Shown piece by piece: positions 17,623 to 25,552 of a DNA stretch of 64,000 bases. The stretch comes from Azoarcus sp. Aa7. GTDB lineage: Bacteria > Pseudomonadota > Gammaproteobacteria > Burkholderiales > Rhodocyclaceae. The stretch spans positions 104,721 through 168,720 of the forward strand of contig NZ_QVLR01000060.1 in NCBI RefSeq assembly GCF_014822185.1, written 5' to 3'. Made by a program: the position numbers and the translations under genes. Each line of letters opens with the position of its first letter. Within the stretch, counting starts at the first letter, position 1. Under the pieces are notes generated by a model that searched no databases, was not told where the DNA came from, and worked only from the letters and a program-made list of their open reading frames with translations.

Positions 17623-19470
17623 ATGGGATGGAATCGCAAAGTCCTGCGGGTGAACCTGACTCAGGGCACGTGCAAGGAAGAACCGCTCAACATGGAGTGG
17701 GCCAACGAATACCTCGGCTCGCGCGGCTTGTCGGCCAAGTATCTGGTCTCGGAAATCGACCCCAAGGTCGATCCGCTGTCGCCCGACAACAAGCTGATCA
17801 TGGCCACCGGCCCGCTCACCGGCACGATGGCCTCGACCGGGGGGCGCTACACCGTCACTTGCAAGGGGCCGCTCACCGGCGCGATCGCCTGTTCGAACTC
17901 GGGCGGCTTCTTCGGCGCCGAGATGAAGTTCGCCGGATGGGATATGGTCATCTTCGAGGGCAAGTCGCCGAAGCCCGTCTACCTCTTCATCGAGAACGAC
18001 AAGGCCGAGCTGCGCGACGCCTCGCACCTGTGGGGCACGAGCTGCTGGCACACCGAGGAGCAGATCAAGGCCGACCACCAGGACCCCCTGATCCGCGTGT
18101 CGTCGATCGGCAAGGCGGGCGAGAACCTGGTGCTGTTCGCGGTCGTGATCAATGACCTGCACCGCGCGGCCGGGCGCTCCGGTGTCGGCGCCGTGATGGG
18201 TTCGAAGAACCTCAAGGCGGTGGCGATCCGCGGCACCAAGGGCGTGTCGGGGATCAAGGACTTCCCGGCCTTCCTCAAGGCCACGACCGACGCGAAGAAG
18301 GTGCTCGCCGACAACGCGGTGACCGGTCAGGGTCTGCCGAAATTCGGTACCCAGGTGCTGATGAACGTCATCAACGAGATCGGCGCACTGCCGACGCGCA
18401 ACCACCGCGACGTGCAGTTCGAGGATGCCTCCAAGATCTCCGCCGAGGCGATGCACGAGAAGCGTGAATCCGACGGCAAGAGCCATCTGGTGACGAATGC
18501 TGCGTGCTTCGGCTGCACGATCGCCTGCGGGCGTATCTCGCAGATCGACAAGAACCACTTCACGGTCAAGAACAGCCCGCAGTACTGGGGTGCGTCCGGG
18601 GGCCTGGAATACGAAGCCGCCTGGGCGCTCGGTGCCGCCAACGGCGTCGGCGATCTCGAAGCCCTGCAGTACGCCAACCTGCTGTGCAACGAACAGGGTT
18701 TCGACCCGATCACCTTCGGTGCCACCGTCGCTGCGGCGATGGAGCTGTACGAGATGGGTGTCCTGACCAAGGAGCAACTCGGCCTCGATGCGCCGTTCGG
18801 CTCGGCCCAGGCGCTGGCGAAGCTCGCCGAGATGACCGCGGCCGGCGAAGGCTTCGGCAAGGAACTCGGGCAAGGCTCGGCACGCATGTGTGCCAAGTAC
18901 GGCCACCCTGAACTGTCGATGAGCGTCAAGAAGCAGGAATTCCCTGCCTACGACTCTCGCGGCATCCAGGGCATGGGCCTCGCGTACGCGACCTCGAACC
19001 GCGGCGCCTGCCACCTGCGCGGCTACACGGTCGCGTCCGAAGTGCTGGGCATCCCGGTCAAGACCGACCCGCTCGTCACCGATGGCAAGGCGGAACTCGT
19101 CAAGGCCTTCCAGGATGCCACCGCGGTGTTCGACGCGGCCGGCATCTGCGTGTTCACGTCCTTCGCGTGGACGCTTGCCGACGTGCAGCCGCAGCTGGCG
19201 GCGGCCTGTGGCGACGAATGGACGATGGAGAAGCTCAACGCCGTCGGCGAGCGCATCTGGAACCTCGAGCGCCAGTTCAACAATGCGGCCGGCTTCACCA
19301 GCAAGGACGACAATCTGCCGCCGCGCCTGCTGACCGAACCGGCCAAGACCGGTCCGGCCAAGGGGCTCGTCAACGGCCTCGACAAGATGTTGCCCGAGTA
19401 CTACAAGGTGCGCGGCTGGACGCCGGACGGCGTGCCGACGGCGGAAACGCTGGAGCGACTGGGACTCTGA
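17623..19470 (+). CDS. aorB: Tungsten-dependent aldehyde:ferredoxin oxidoreductase, catalytic subunit
   Basis: A 615-aa AOR-family enzyme holding a bis-pyranopterin tungsten cofactor and one [4Fe-4S] cluster; it oxidises aldehydes to acids. Cluster ligands are C295, C298 and C302 (ACFGCTIAC) and C509 (AAGICVF), the same spacing as archaeal AOR. Pterin-binding blocks GVGAVMGSKNLKAVAIRGT and RGACHLRGYTVASE are intact. Length is normal for the family. It follows aorA by 15 bp. W rather than Mo is inferred from the family and from the nearby tungstate uptake genes. Confidence 0.93.
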   Translation: MGWNRKVLRVNLTQGTCKEEPLNMEWANEYLGSRGLSAKYLVSEIDPKVDPLSPDNKLIMATGPLTGTMASTGGRYTVTCKGPLTGAIACSNSGGFFGAEMKFAGWDMVIFEGKSPKPVYLFIENDKAELRDASHLWGTSCWHTEEQIKADHQDPLIRVSSIGKAGENLVLFAVVINDLHRAAGRSGVGAVMGSKNLKAVAIRGTKGVSGIKDFPAFLKATTDAKKVLADNAVTGQGLPKFGTQVLMNVINEIGALPTRNHRDVQFEDASKISAEAMHEKRESDGKSHLVTNAACFGCTIACGRISQIDKNHFTVKNSPQYWGASGGLEYEAAWALGAANGVGDLEALQYANLLCNEQGFDPITFGATVAAAMELYEMGVLTKEQLGLDAPFGSAQALAKLAEMTAAGEGFGKELGQGSARMCAKYGHPELSMSVKKQEFPAYDSRGIQGMGLAYATSNRGACHLRGYTVASEVLGIPVKTDPLVTDGKAELVKAFQDATAVFDAAGICVFTSFAWTLADVQPQLAAACGDEWTMEKLNAVGERIWNLERQFNNAAGFTSKDDNLPPRLLTEPAKTGPAKGLVNGLDKMLPEYYKVRGWTPDGVPTAETLERLGL

Positions 19471-19506
19471 CCGCCGTCTGAAACGCGGCATCCGAGTCTG
19501 GTAGTA

Positions 19507-19540
19507 CCCCTTTCCCGGCGATGCACCGCCGGGAAAGGGG
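19507..19540 (+). promoter_or_regulatory. Intercistronic hairpin between aorB and aorC
   Basis: A perfect 14-bp stem CCCCTTTCCCGGCG / CGCCGGGAAAGGGG with a 6-nt loop, lying in the 98-bp gap after aorB. No T run follows, so it is more likely an mRNA-stabilising or partial attenuating element than a full terminator. Confidence 0.65.
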
Positions 19541-19568
19541 CGTCATCGCCCAATCGAGGACATTTCCT

Positions 19569-20840
19569 ATGAAACACGTGATTCTCGGCAACGGTCCCGC
19601 CGGCGTTGTCGCGGCCGAAACGCTGCGCCGCGCGGCCCCCGCCGACGAGATCCTGATGGTCGGCAGCGAGGACGCCCCGCCGTACTCGCGCATGGCCATC
19701 CCCTACCTGCTCGAAGAGAACATCGACGAAACGGGCACTTACCTGCGCAAGGCGCCCGACCATTTCCGCAGGCTGAACATCGGCGAACTGCGCGCGCGCG
19801 CTGTGTCGCTGGATACCGACAAGCGCCGAATCCTGTTCCACGACGGCCACTTCGAGGACTACGACCGCCTGCTGATCGCGACCGGCTCGCATCCGGTGCG
19901 TCCGCCCATCCCGGGCGTCGACCTGCCCGAAGTGCAGACCTGCTGGACGCTGGACGACGCCCGCGCGATCGCCAGTCTGGCGAAGCCCGGCTCGCGCGTG
20001 CTGCAGCTCGGCGCCGGCTTCATCGGCTGCATCATCATGCAGGCCCTTGCCGCACGCGGCGTGCAGCTCACCGTCGTTGAGATGGGCGACCGCATGGTGC
20101 CACGCATGATGACACCCAAGGCCGGCGGCATGATCAAAAGCTGGGTCGAACACAAGGGCATCCGCGTCGTCACCAACGCCGGCGTGCAGCGCATCGACCG
20201 CAGCAGCGCCGAGGGCGTCGTGGACGTGACCCTGTCGACCGGCGAAGTGTTGCCGTGCGACCTCGTGATCGTCGCCGCAGGCGTCGCCCCCAACGTCGCC
20301 TTCCTCGACTCCACCCCCGTGCATGTCGCCAAGGGCGTTCTGGTCGACGACAAGCTCGAGACCAGCGTCCCCGGCATCTTTGCCGCCGGCGACGTCGCCG
20401 AGGCCCCGGACCTCTTCACCGGAGCTCACCTCGTCGCCGCGATCCAGCCCAACGCCGCCGATCAGGCCCGCGTCGCCGCGCTCAACATGGCGGGGCACCA
20501 CACCAAGCTGAATGGCGTGCTCGCGATCAACGTGCTCGACACGCTCGGGCTGATCTCCGCGTCCTTCGGGCAATGGTGGGGGGAGGCGGGCGAGACCGGC
20601 GGCAGCGGCATCGAACACGTCGATGAAAACCGCTATCGCTACCTGAGCCTGCAGTTCAAGGACGACGTGATGATCGGCGCGACCTCGATCGGCCTCACGC
20701 AGCACGTCGGCGCCCTGCGTGGTCTCATCCACGGCCAGGTCAAGCTCGGTGCGTGGAAGGACCGGCTGCTTGCCAACCCGCTGCAGTTCGTCGAAGCCTA
20801 CGTCGCGCGCTCGCAACAGCCGATGGCCCTGGCACGCTGA
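19569..20840 (+). CDS. aorC: Aldehyde:ferredoxin oxidoreductase, FAD/NAD(P)-binding subunit
   Basis: A 423-aa pyridine-nucleotide-disulfide oxidoreductase-type flavoprotein. The N-terminal FAD site is VILGNGPAGVVAAETLRR, the second Rossmann motif is LQLGAGFIGCIIMQALA, and FAD-binding near residue 275 is VPGIFAAGDVAEAPD. It lacks the redox-active CxxxxC of dithiol reductases and resembles NADH:rubredoxin or nitrite reductase-type flavoproteins. It should couple aldehyde oxidation to NAD reduction. I chose the ATG at 19569 because MKHVILGNGPAG is the family N-terminus and GAGGA precedes it. Confidence 0.9.
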   Translation: MKHVILGNGPAGVVAAETLRRAAPADEILMVGSEDAPPYSRMAIPYLLEENIDETGTYLRKAPDHFRRLNIGELRARAVSLDTDKRRILFHDGHFEDYDRLLIATGSHPVRPPIPGVDLPEVQTCWTLDDARAIASLAKPGSRVLQLGAGFIGCIIMQALAARGVQLTVVEMGDRMVPRMMTPKAGGMIKSWVEHKGIRVVTNAGVQRIDRSSAEGVVDVTLSTGEVLPCDLVIVAAGVAPNVAFLDSTPVHVAKGVLVDDKLETSVPGIFAAGDVAEAPDLFTGAHLVAAIQPNAADQARVAALNMAGHHTKLNGVLAINVLDTLGLISASFGQWWGEAGETGGSGIEHVDENRYRYLSLQFKDDVMIGATSIGLTQHVGALRGLIHGQVKLGAWKDRLLANPLQFVEAYVARSQQPMALAR

Positions 20841-20862
20841 GACCGCCGGAGATGTCCACGCC

Positions 20863-21114
20863 ATGAAGATCGGCTTCAAGCTGTTCGCATCGCTCACCGA
20901 CCACCTCCCGTCCGACCGCAAGGGCAACCGCATCGAACTGGAGGTGGGGGAGGGGACGACCATCTCCGACCTGATCGCGCGCTTTCACGTGCCTGAGCGC
21001 AGCGCGCATCTCGTGCTCGTCAATGGCCACTTCATCCCGCCCGCGCAGCGCGCCTCCCGGCCGCTTGCGGACGGCGACGAACTGGCCATCTGGCCACCGA
21101 TCGCCGGCGGCTAG
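20863..21114 (+). CDS. aorD: MoaD-like ubiquitin-fold sulfur carrier of the aor operon
   Basis: An 83-aa beta-grasp protein ending in ...WPPIAGG; the terminal Gly-Gly is the thiocarboxylation site of MoaD/ThiS proteins. A dedicated MoaD in an AOR operon suggests sulfur delivery to the tungstopterin of AorB. It starts 22 bp after aorC. Its last four bases overlap the end of the convergent gene at 21111, so no terminator separates the two units. Confidence 0.88.
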   Translation: MKIGFKLFASLTDHLPSDRKGNRIELEVGEGTTISDLIARFHVPERSAHLVLVNGHFIPPAQRASRPLADGDELAIWPPIAGG

Positions 21115-22445
21115 AGGAAACTCCCGCCCAGGTGTGGCAGCGTCGCAATGCCGGAACGGGCGATGGTCAGGGCGCGCAACGCCCTTTCCTGCCACCCGGC
21201 GCGCTGATGCAGGAAGCATCGGTACGCGTCGCGCAGCAGCGCGAACTGCAAATGCCATTCGAGTTCGGATTCCGCCAGCCTGCCGCCGCAGTGCGCCCGG
21301 TAGCGCGCGACGAAGCACGCCGCGAGCCGCGCCCAGTCCGCGCTGTCGTCGTCGCGGCACAGCAGGTCACCCACGAAGCTGGCGACATCGCGCGCCGGCG
21401 AATCGATCGTGAAACTGTCATAGTCGAACAGCGCGATGCGGCCGTTCCACCACTGCATCCGGCCCGCATGAAAGTCGCCGTGCACCGTAACCACGCGACG
21501 GGGCGGCGCAGCGCCGCGTTCCAGATGAAAGAGCAGGGCGTCCAGATCCGCCGCAAAGCGGCTGCCCTCAGCCGTGAGCTCGCTACACCACGTGCGCGCC
21601 TGCGTCACCGTTGCGGCGACCGGATGCGTCTCGCGCGCGATCGGCGGACCGGCATGCAGCGCCGCCAGCGCCGCGGCCACTGCGTCCAGCATCGCCTCCG
21701 CATGCGGTCCGGCCAGGCGCAGTGCAATCGGCTCGCCGCACACTTCGGCCTGCCAGACCGTGTGCAGCGCCGGACACGAACCGAGCGGCCGGCCGACGAC
21801 GAAGGCCTGCGGATCGACACAGCCCGTGCACCACAAGGCATGCATGCAGTCGCGCGCGTCACGCCATTGTTCGCCCGCGTAGCTCTTGCCGTAGATCGCG
21901 GCCTCGTTCGCCGCGTCGGGGATTGCAATCCGCGCGAGGCAATGGTCCTCGGGCTCGTAGCGCACCACGCTGATCTCCCCGATCCCTCCGGATCCCTCCC
22001 GCCCCATCGCAGCCGGAGGCAGGTGCGGCCGTACCGCGACCGGATCGAGCAGGGCAGGGAGCTGGTCCATCACAGGATCGTTGGGCAGCGGCCACACCAC
22101 GAGATCCAGTTCCGGCATGTGCATGACCGGTTCGCCCAGGCCGGGAATCACGCACGCCGCGGGCAGGGCGGCCCGGAACGCATCGGCGCTTTGCCCCTGC
22201 GAGTAGGCCTTCGCATACAGCCACAAGGCATGCCGTGTGCCGCGATCCCGGTCCTGCAGCGCGAGCCGGTAACATACGTCCAGCCATGCGCCGAGGTCCC
22301 CGGGCGCCGTGTGTGCGGCGTGCCGCCGCGTCTGTACGACGCGGCATTCGTCGACGCCCCAGCGTGTGTTGCCGTCTCCCGCCAGCCGTTGCAGCAGCGG
22401 GCGGGCCATCGCATCTCCGTCGGTCAGCAGCGCAGCGTGTTCCAT
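21111..22445 (-). CDS. Aminoglycoside-phosphotransferase-fold (APH) protein of unknown substrate
   Basis: A 444-aa protein whose C-terminal half carries the APH/choline-kinase catalytic signature VTVHGDFHAGRMQWWNGRIALFDYDSF, with the catalytic Asp in HGDFHAG and the metal-binding Asp in FDYDS. The N-terminal half includes VRYEPEDHCLARI, a plausible nucleotide-binding strand. Such orphan kinases phosphorylate small hydroxylated compounds and are usually not resistance genes. It converges on aorD with a 4-base overlap, so transcription of one strand should interfere with the other. No function can be assigned. Confidence 0.75.
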   Translation of the reverse strand: MEHAALLTDGDAMARPLLQRLAGDGNTRWGVDECRVVQTRRHAAHTAPGDLGAWLDVCYRLALQDRDRGTRHALWLYAKAYSQGQSADAFRAALPAACVIPGLGEPVMHMPELDLVVWPLPNDPVMDQLPALLDPVAVRPHLPPAAMGREGSGGIGEISVVRYEPEDHCLARIAIPDAANEAAIYGKSYAGEQWRDARDCMHALWCTGCVDPQAFVVGRPLGSCPALHTVWQAEVCGEPIALRLAGPHAEAMLDAVAAALAALHAGPPIARETHPVAATVTQARTWCSELTAEGSRFAADLDALLFHLERGAAPPRRVVTVHGDFHAGRMQWWNGRIALFDYDSFTIDSPARDVASFVGDLLCRDDDSADWARLAACFVARYRAHCGGRLAESELEWHLQFALLRDAYRCFLHQRAGWQERALRALTIARSGIATLPHLGGSFL

Positions 22446-22726
22446 GTCGCTCTCGTTGCACCACGAGCCCGGTCCTGCATGGGCAGGGGGCGTTACCGGA
22501 TCGTGGCGCGATGGGGTTGGAGGTTTGCGGTCACATGACCGTTTCGCATGCGACGGTACGGGACTTTGTCAATGCAAATGCAACAAGCGCGCCAGATCGT
22601 TATACCGGATAAGTGGCTGATTTGAACATTGAAATGTCCTGCAGCGCGTCGTCGTCCTGCCCCGGTTTCGGGTGATTTGCCCAAAAATATCGGGTATCGC
22701 GTCCCCAGATAAAAGGAGAGTTCTCC

Positions 22727-23035
22727 ATGGCTTTCGTCAGCGGCCCGGTGCCCGAGCGCTTCGAACGGGAGGTGACGGCCTCTCCGGCCGAGTTCGAGCG
22801 CGACCTGCGCAAGGCATCGCCCTGTGCGGTGGAAGCCGTCGGCCCCGATCATTTCCGACTGAGCGCCGGGCCGACCCGGCTCGACATCCATGTTGCCGCG
22901 CGCGGCGTGCGAAGGCTCGGCCTGCTTCAGTTGCAGACGCTCGACGTGCGTTACGAATTTTCCGGCGGTACCGAATCGGACCGCAGGGCCTTGCTCGTTC
23001 CGCTCGACCGCGCCATGCAGCGTGGCGGCGGTTGA
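22727..23035 (+). CDS. Uncharacterised 102-aa protein between the aor and tup genes
   Basis: A short acidic/basic mixed protein without signal peptide, membrane segment or cysteines (MAFVSGPVPERFEREVTAS...). The body reads like a small alpha/beta domain (VEAVGPDHFRLSAGPTRLDIHVAARGVRRLGLLQLQTLDVRYEF). AAAGGAGAG lies eight bases before the ATG, so it is probably translated. It is not recognised. The position, 75 bp before the tungstate permease gene, suggests but does not prove a link with tungsten handling. Confidence 0.65.
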   Translation: MAFVSGPVPERFEREVTASPAEFERDLRKASPCAVEAVGPDHFRLSAGPTRLDIHVAARGVRRLGLLQLQTLDVRYEFSGGTESDRRALLVPLDRAMQRGGG

Positions 23036-23040
23036 TCTGG

Positions 23041-23063
23041 CAGATGAGGCAGATGAGGCAGAT
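23041..23063 (+). repeat. Short tandem repeat CAGATGAGG
   Basis: Two perfect 9-bp units plus CAGAT lie in the gap between the 102-aa gene and tupB. The unit length keeps reading frame, but the tract is non-coding here. Confidence 0.6.
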
Positions 23064-23122
23064 CCCGATCCGCATGCAGCGCAGGGCTGCCTAAGTGCGG
23101 CGCTTGCGCTATGCTCCGCCGA

Positions 23123-23827
23123 ATGTACGGACTCGCCGCGACCTTCGCCGACGCCTTTGCTCTCCTCGCCACCTTCGATCACCGCGCGGTCGAAATCGTC
23201 AGCCTTTCGCTGCGGGTCAGCGGTTCGGCCGTGATCCTCGGCACGTTCATCGGTCTGCCCCTCGGTGCCTGTCTCGCCGTAGGCCGCTTCCCAGGCCGCA
23301 GCGTCGCGCTGGTGGTGATCAACGGCCTGATGGGCGCACCTTCCGTCGTCGTCGGCGTGGTCGTCTATCTGATCCTGTCGCGCTCGGGTCCGCTCGGCGG
23401 GCTGGGAATGCTCTACACGCCCGCTGCGATGGTCGCCGCGCAAACCCTGCTGGTCGTCCCCCTGATGGCCGCCATCGCCCGCCAGATCATCGAAGACACC
23501 TGGCAGCGCTACGCCGAGGAGTTCAGGGCGATGCGCTTCACATGGCTGCAAAGCGTCACGACGCTGCTGTATGACTGCCGCCATTCCCTGCTCGTTGCCG
23601 TCCTCGCCGGACTCGGGCGCGCGATGAGCGAAGTCGGCGCGGTGATGATCGTCGGCGGCAACATCGACCACGCCACGCGCGTCATGACCACCGCGATCGC
23701 GCTGGAAACCAGCAAGGGCGACCTGCCGCTCGCGATCGCATTGGGCATCGTGCTCGTCGCGGTCATCCTGGTCCTCAACGCCGCCGCATTCGCGATGCGG
23801 GCGTGGGCGATGCGCAGGTACGGCTGA
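23123..23827 (+). CDS. tupB: Tungstate ABC transporter permease
   Basis: A 234-aa inner-membrane protein (an upstream ATG at 23111 would add four residues) with five to six membrane segments. The sequence AIARQIIEDTWQRYAEEFRAMRFTWLQSVTTLLYDCRHSLLVAVLAGLGRAMSEVGAVMIVGGNI is the TupB/WtpB-type EAA loop region. The conserved GRAMSEVGAVMIVGGNI separates tungstate permeases from phosphate and molybdate ones. It should form the importer with TupC, which follows at once. No tupA binding-protein gene is found in the window. Tungsten supply fits the AOR operon 2 kb upstream. Confidence 0.87.
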   Translation: MYGLAATFADAFALLATFDHRAVEIVSLSLRVSGSAVILGTFIGLPLGACLAVGRFPGRSVALVVINGLMGAPSVVVGVVVYLILSRSGPLGGLGMLYTPAAMVAAQTLLVVPLMAAIARQIIEDTWQRYAEEFRAMRFTWLQSVTTLLYDCRHSLLVAVLAGLGRAMSEVGAVMIVGGNIDHATRVMTTAIALETSKGDLPLAIALGIVLVAVILVLNAAAFAMRAWAMRRYG

Positions 23828-23829
23828 GC

Positions 23830-24543
23830 ATGTTTCCGCTGCGCCTGCGCGACGTCCGTTTCCAGCCCAACGGCCGCAAGGTCCTGGACGGCGTCGAACT
23901 CGAGCTGGGCGGCGAGGGCATTACGCTGGTGCTCGGCCCCAACGGTGCAGGCAAGAGCGTGCTGCTGCGCACGATCTGCGGCCTGCTCGAACCGACCGGT
24001 GGGCAGATGGACTGGGGCGGCGGCGCACGTCCCCATCTCGGCGTGATGATGGTGTTCCAGCATCCGATGATGCTGTGCGCCTCGGTGCTGGAAAACGTCG
24101 CCCTTGCGCTCAAGCCCCACGGCGTGCCGCGCACAGAGCGCCGCCGCCGCGCCGCCCGCGTGCTTGATCGCGTCGGCCTGCTCGCGCGCGCGTCCGAGAG
24201 CGCCAGACTGCTGTCCGGCGGCGAGCAACAGCGCCTCGCGCTCGCCCGCGCCTGGGTGACCGCACCGCGCCTGCTGCTGCTGGACGAACCTACCGCCAGC
24301 CTCGATCCCTCCGCGACGGCCGAGGTCGAACGCATCGTCCGCGAGATCCGGACCGACGGCACCCGCATCCTCATGACCACCCATAATCTCGGTCAGGCCA
24401 CCCGCCTCGGCGACGACGTCGTTTTCATGAGCGCCGGACGGGTGCGCGAACACGCCCCCGTGCAGCGTTTCTTCGCCCGCCCCGCATCCGATGAAGCCCG
24501 CCTGTTCATCCAGGGCGAGCTGCCGTGGCGGATGAACTTCTGA
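23830..24543 (+). CDS. tupC: Tungstate ABC transporter ATP-binding protein
   Basis: A 237-aa ATPase: Walker A GPNGAGKSV, Q-loop MVFQHPMMLCASV, signature LLSGGEQQRLALARAW, Walker B LLLLDEPTASLDP, H-loop TTHNLGQATRLGDDVVF. The QHPMML Q-loop and the THNLGQA block are usual for TupC. The ATG at 23830 is two bases after the tupB stop; earlier in-frame starts would fall inside tupB and add residues unlike the family. Confidence 0.88.
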   Translation: MFPLRLRDVRFQPNGRKVLDGVELELGGEGITLVLGPNGAGKSVLLRTICGLLEPTGGQMDWGGGARPHLGVMMVFQHPMMLCASVLENVALALKPHGVPRTERRRRAARVLDRVGLLARASESARLLSGGEQQRLALARAWVTAPRLLLLDEPTASLDPSATAEVERIVREIRTDGTRILMTTHNLGQATRLGDDVVFMSAGRVREHAPVQRFFARPASDEARLFIQGELPWRMNF

Positions 24544-24548
24544 GCCGC

Positions 24549-25445
24549 TCAGTCCCAGTACGGGACCGGCCCGATGCGCTCCGCCAGATAGTCGACCAGC
24601 GTGCGCACCCGGTGCGGCACATAGCGCGTGCCGGGAAACACCGCGTAGATGTGCAGTTCCGTCGCCGAGTATTCCGGCAGCAATACCTCCAGCAGGCCCG
24701 CCCGGACCGCCTGCGAGGTCAGGAAGGTCGGCTCGCGCACGATCCCCAGCCCGCGGATCGCCGCATCGAGCAAGGCATCGCCGTTATTGGCGCGGAAACG
24801 CCCCTTGATCGGCACCGAATACGGTTCCCCGTTCACGCTGAAGCTCCAGCCGAGGCTCGAGCCCAGTGTGTAGGTCAGGCAGTGGTGCTGCAGCAATTCC
24901 TCGGGATGCTGCGGCCGCCCGTGCCGGTCCAGATAATCCGGCGAGGCGACCACCGCCAGCGAACTGCGGCTCAGGCGACGGATCACCAGTGACGGATCGA
25001 TCTGCTCCGAAATCCGCACGGCGAAATCCATCCCTTCCTCGATCAGATTCACGCGCCGGTCGCTGAACTCGACGTCCACGCTGACTTCCGGGTAGGTCGT
25101 GATGAAGTCCGCTACGAGCGGCATCAGGTGGCGCACGCCGAAGCTCATCGGCACGCTGGCGCGGATCTGGCCGCGCGGCGCCTGCTTCTCGCCTGCCAGG
25201 TCGCCCTCCGCCGCCTCGACCATCGCGAGGATGTCGCGGCACTTTTCCAGGTAGGCCGAACCCGATGAGGTCAGGCTCAGTCTTCTTGTGCTGCGGGCGA
25301 GCAGCTTGGTTCCGAGGTGTGCCTCGAGCGCCGCGATCTGTCGCGTGATCGCCGAGCGGGCGACATTCAGTCGGTCAGCGACCGCGGTGAAGCTTCCCGC
25401 TTCCGCAACGCGAACAAACACTTCCATTGCCTGCAGGCGATCCAT
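24549..25445 (-). CDS. LysR-family transcriptional regulator
   Basis: A 298-aa regulator with the N-terminal winged helix-turn-helix (AMEVFVRVAEAGSFTAVADRLNVARSAITRQIAALEAHLGTKLL) and an effector domain with the CrgA/AaeR-type blocks IRASVPMSFGVRHLMPLVADF and VDVEFSDRRVNLIEEGMDFAVRI. The ATG at 25445 gives the standard start MDRLQAMEVF; the frame is open 129 bases further but that part is non-coding. It faces the reductase gene at 25553 across a 107-bp region holding a symmetric repeat and probably controls it. Confidence 0.9.
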   Translation of the reverse strand: MDRLQAMEVFVRVAEAGSFTAVADRLNVARSAITRQIAALEAHLGTKLLARSTRRLSLTSSGSAYLEKCRDILAMVEAAEGDLAGEKQAPRGQIRASVPMSFGVRHLMPLVADFITTYPEVSVDVEFSDRRVNLIEEGMDFAVRISEQIDPSLVIRRLSRSSLAVVASPDYLDRHGRPQHPEELLQHHCLTYTLGSSLGWSFSVNGEPYSVPIKGRFRANNGDALLDAAIRGLGIVREPTFLTSQAVRAGLLEVLLPEYSATELHIYAVFPGTRYVPHRVRTLVDYLAERIGPVPYWD

Positions 25446-25474
25446 TGTTGTCCTCGGTGCAACAAAGAGTTTGC

Positions 25475-25498
25475 TTGGTTCCGCTATTTTAGAACCAA
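25475..25498. promoter_or_regulatory. Inverted repeat in the LysR/reductase divergent promoter
   Basis: TTGGTTC and GAACCAA are perfect 7-bp arms separated by ten mostly AT bases, a layout that suits a LysR-type operator between divergent genes. Confidence 0.5.
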
Positions 25499-25552
25499 TC
25501 AATCCCATAAAGTGCGCCCATACGCTAACGACGCACCGCCAAGGACGACCAC

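Noticed and set aside
21111..22445. Aminoglycoside resistance gene
   Set aside because: The fold is shared, but the sequence lacks the details of known resistance enzymes and the context is metabolic.
22540..22720. Tungsten or molybdenum cofactor riboswitch upstream of the tup genes
   Set aside because: Small dyads such as CGGTCA-CA-TGACCG exist nearby, but the conserved cores of the Moco/Tuco RNA could not be matched by eye.
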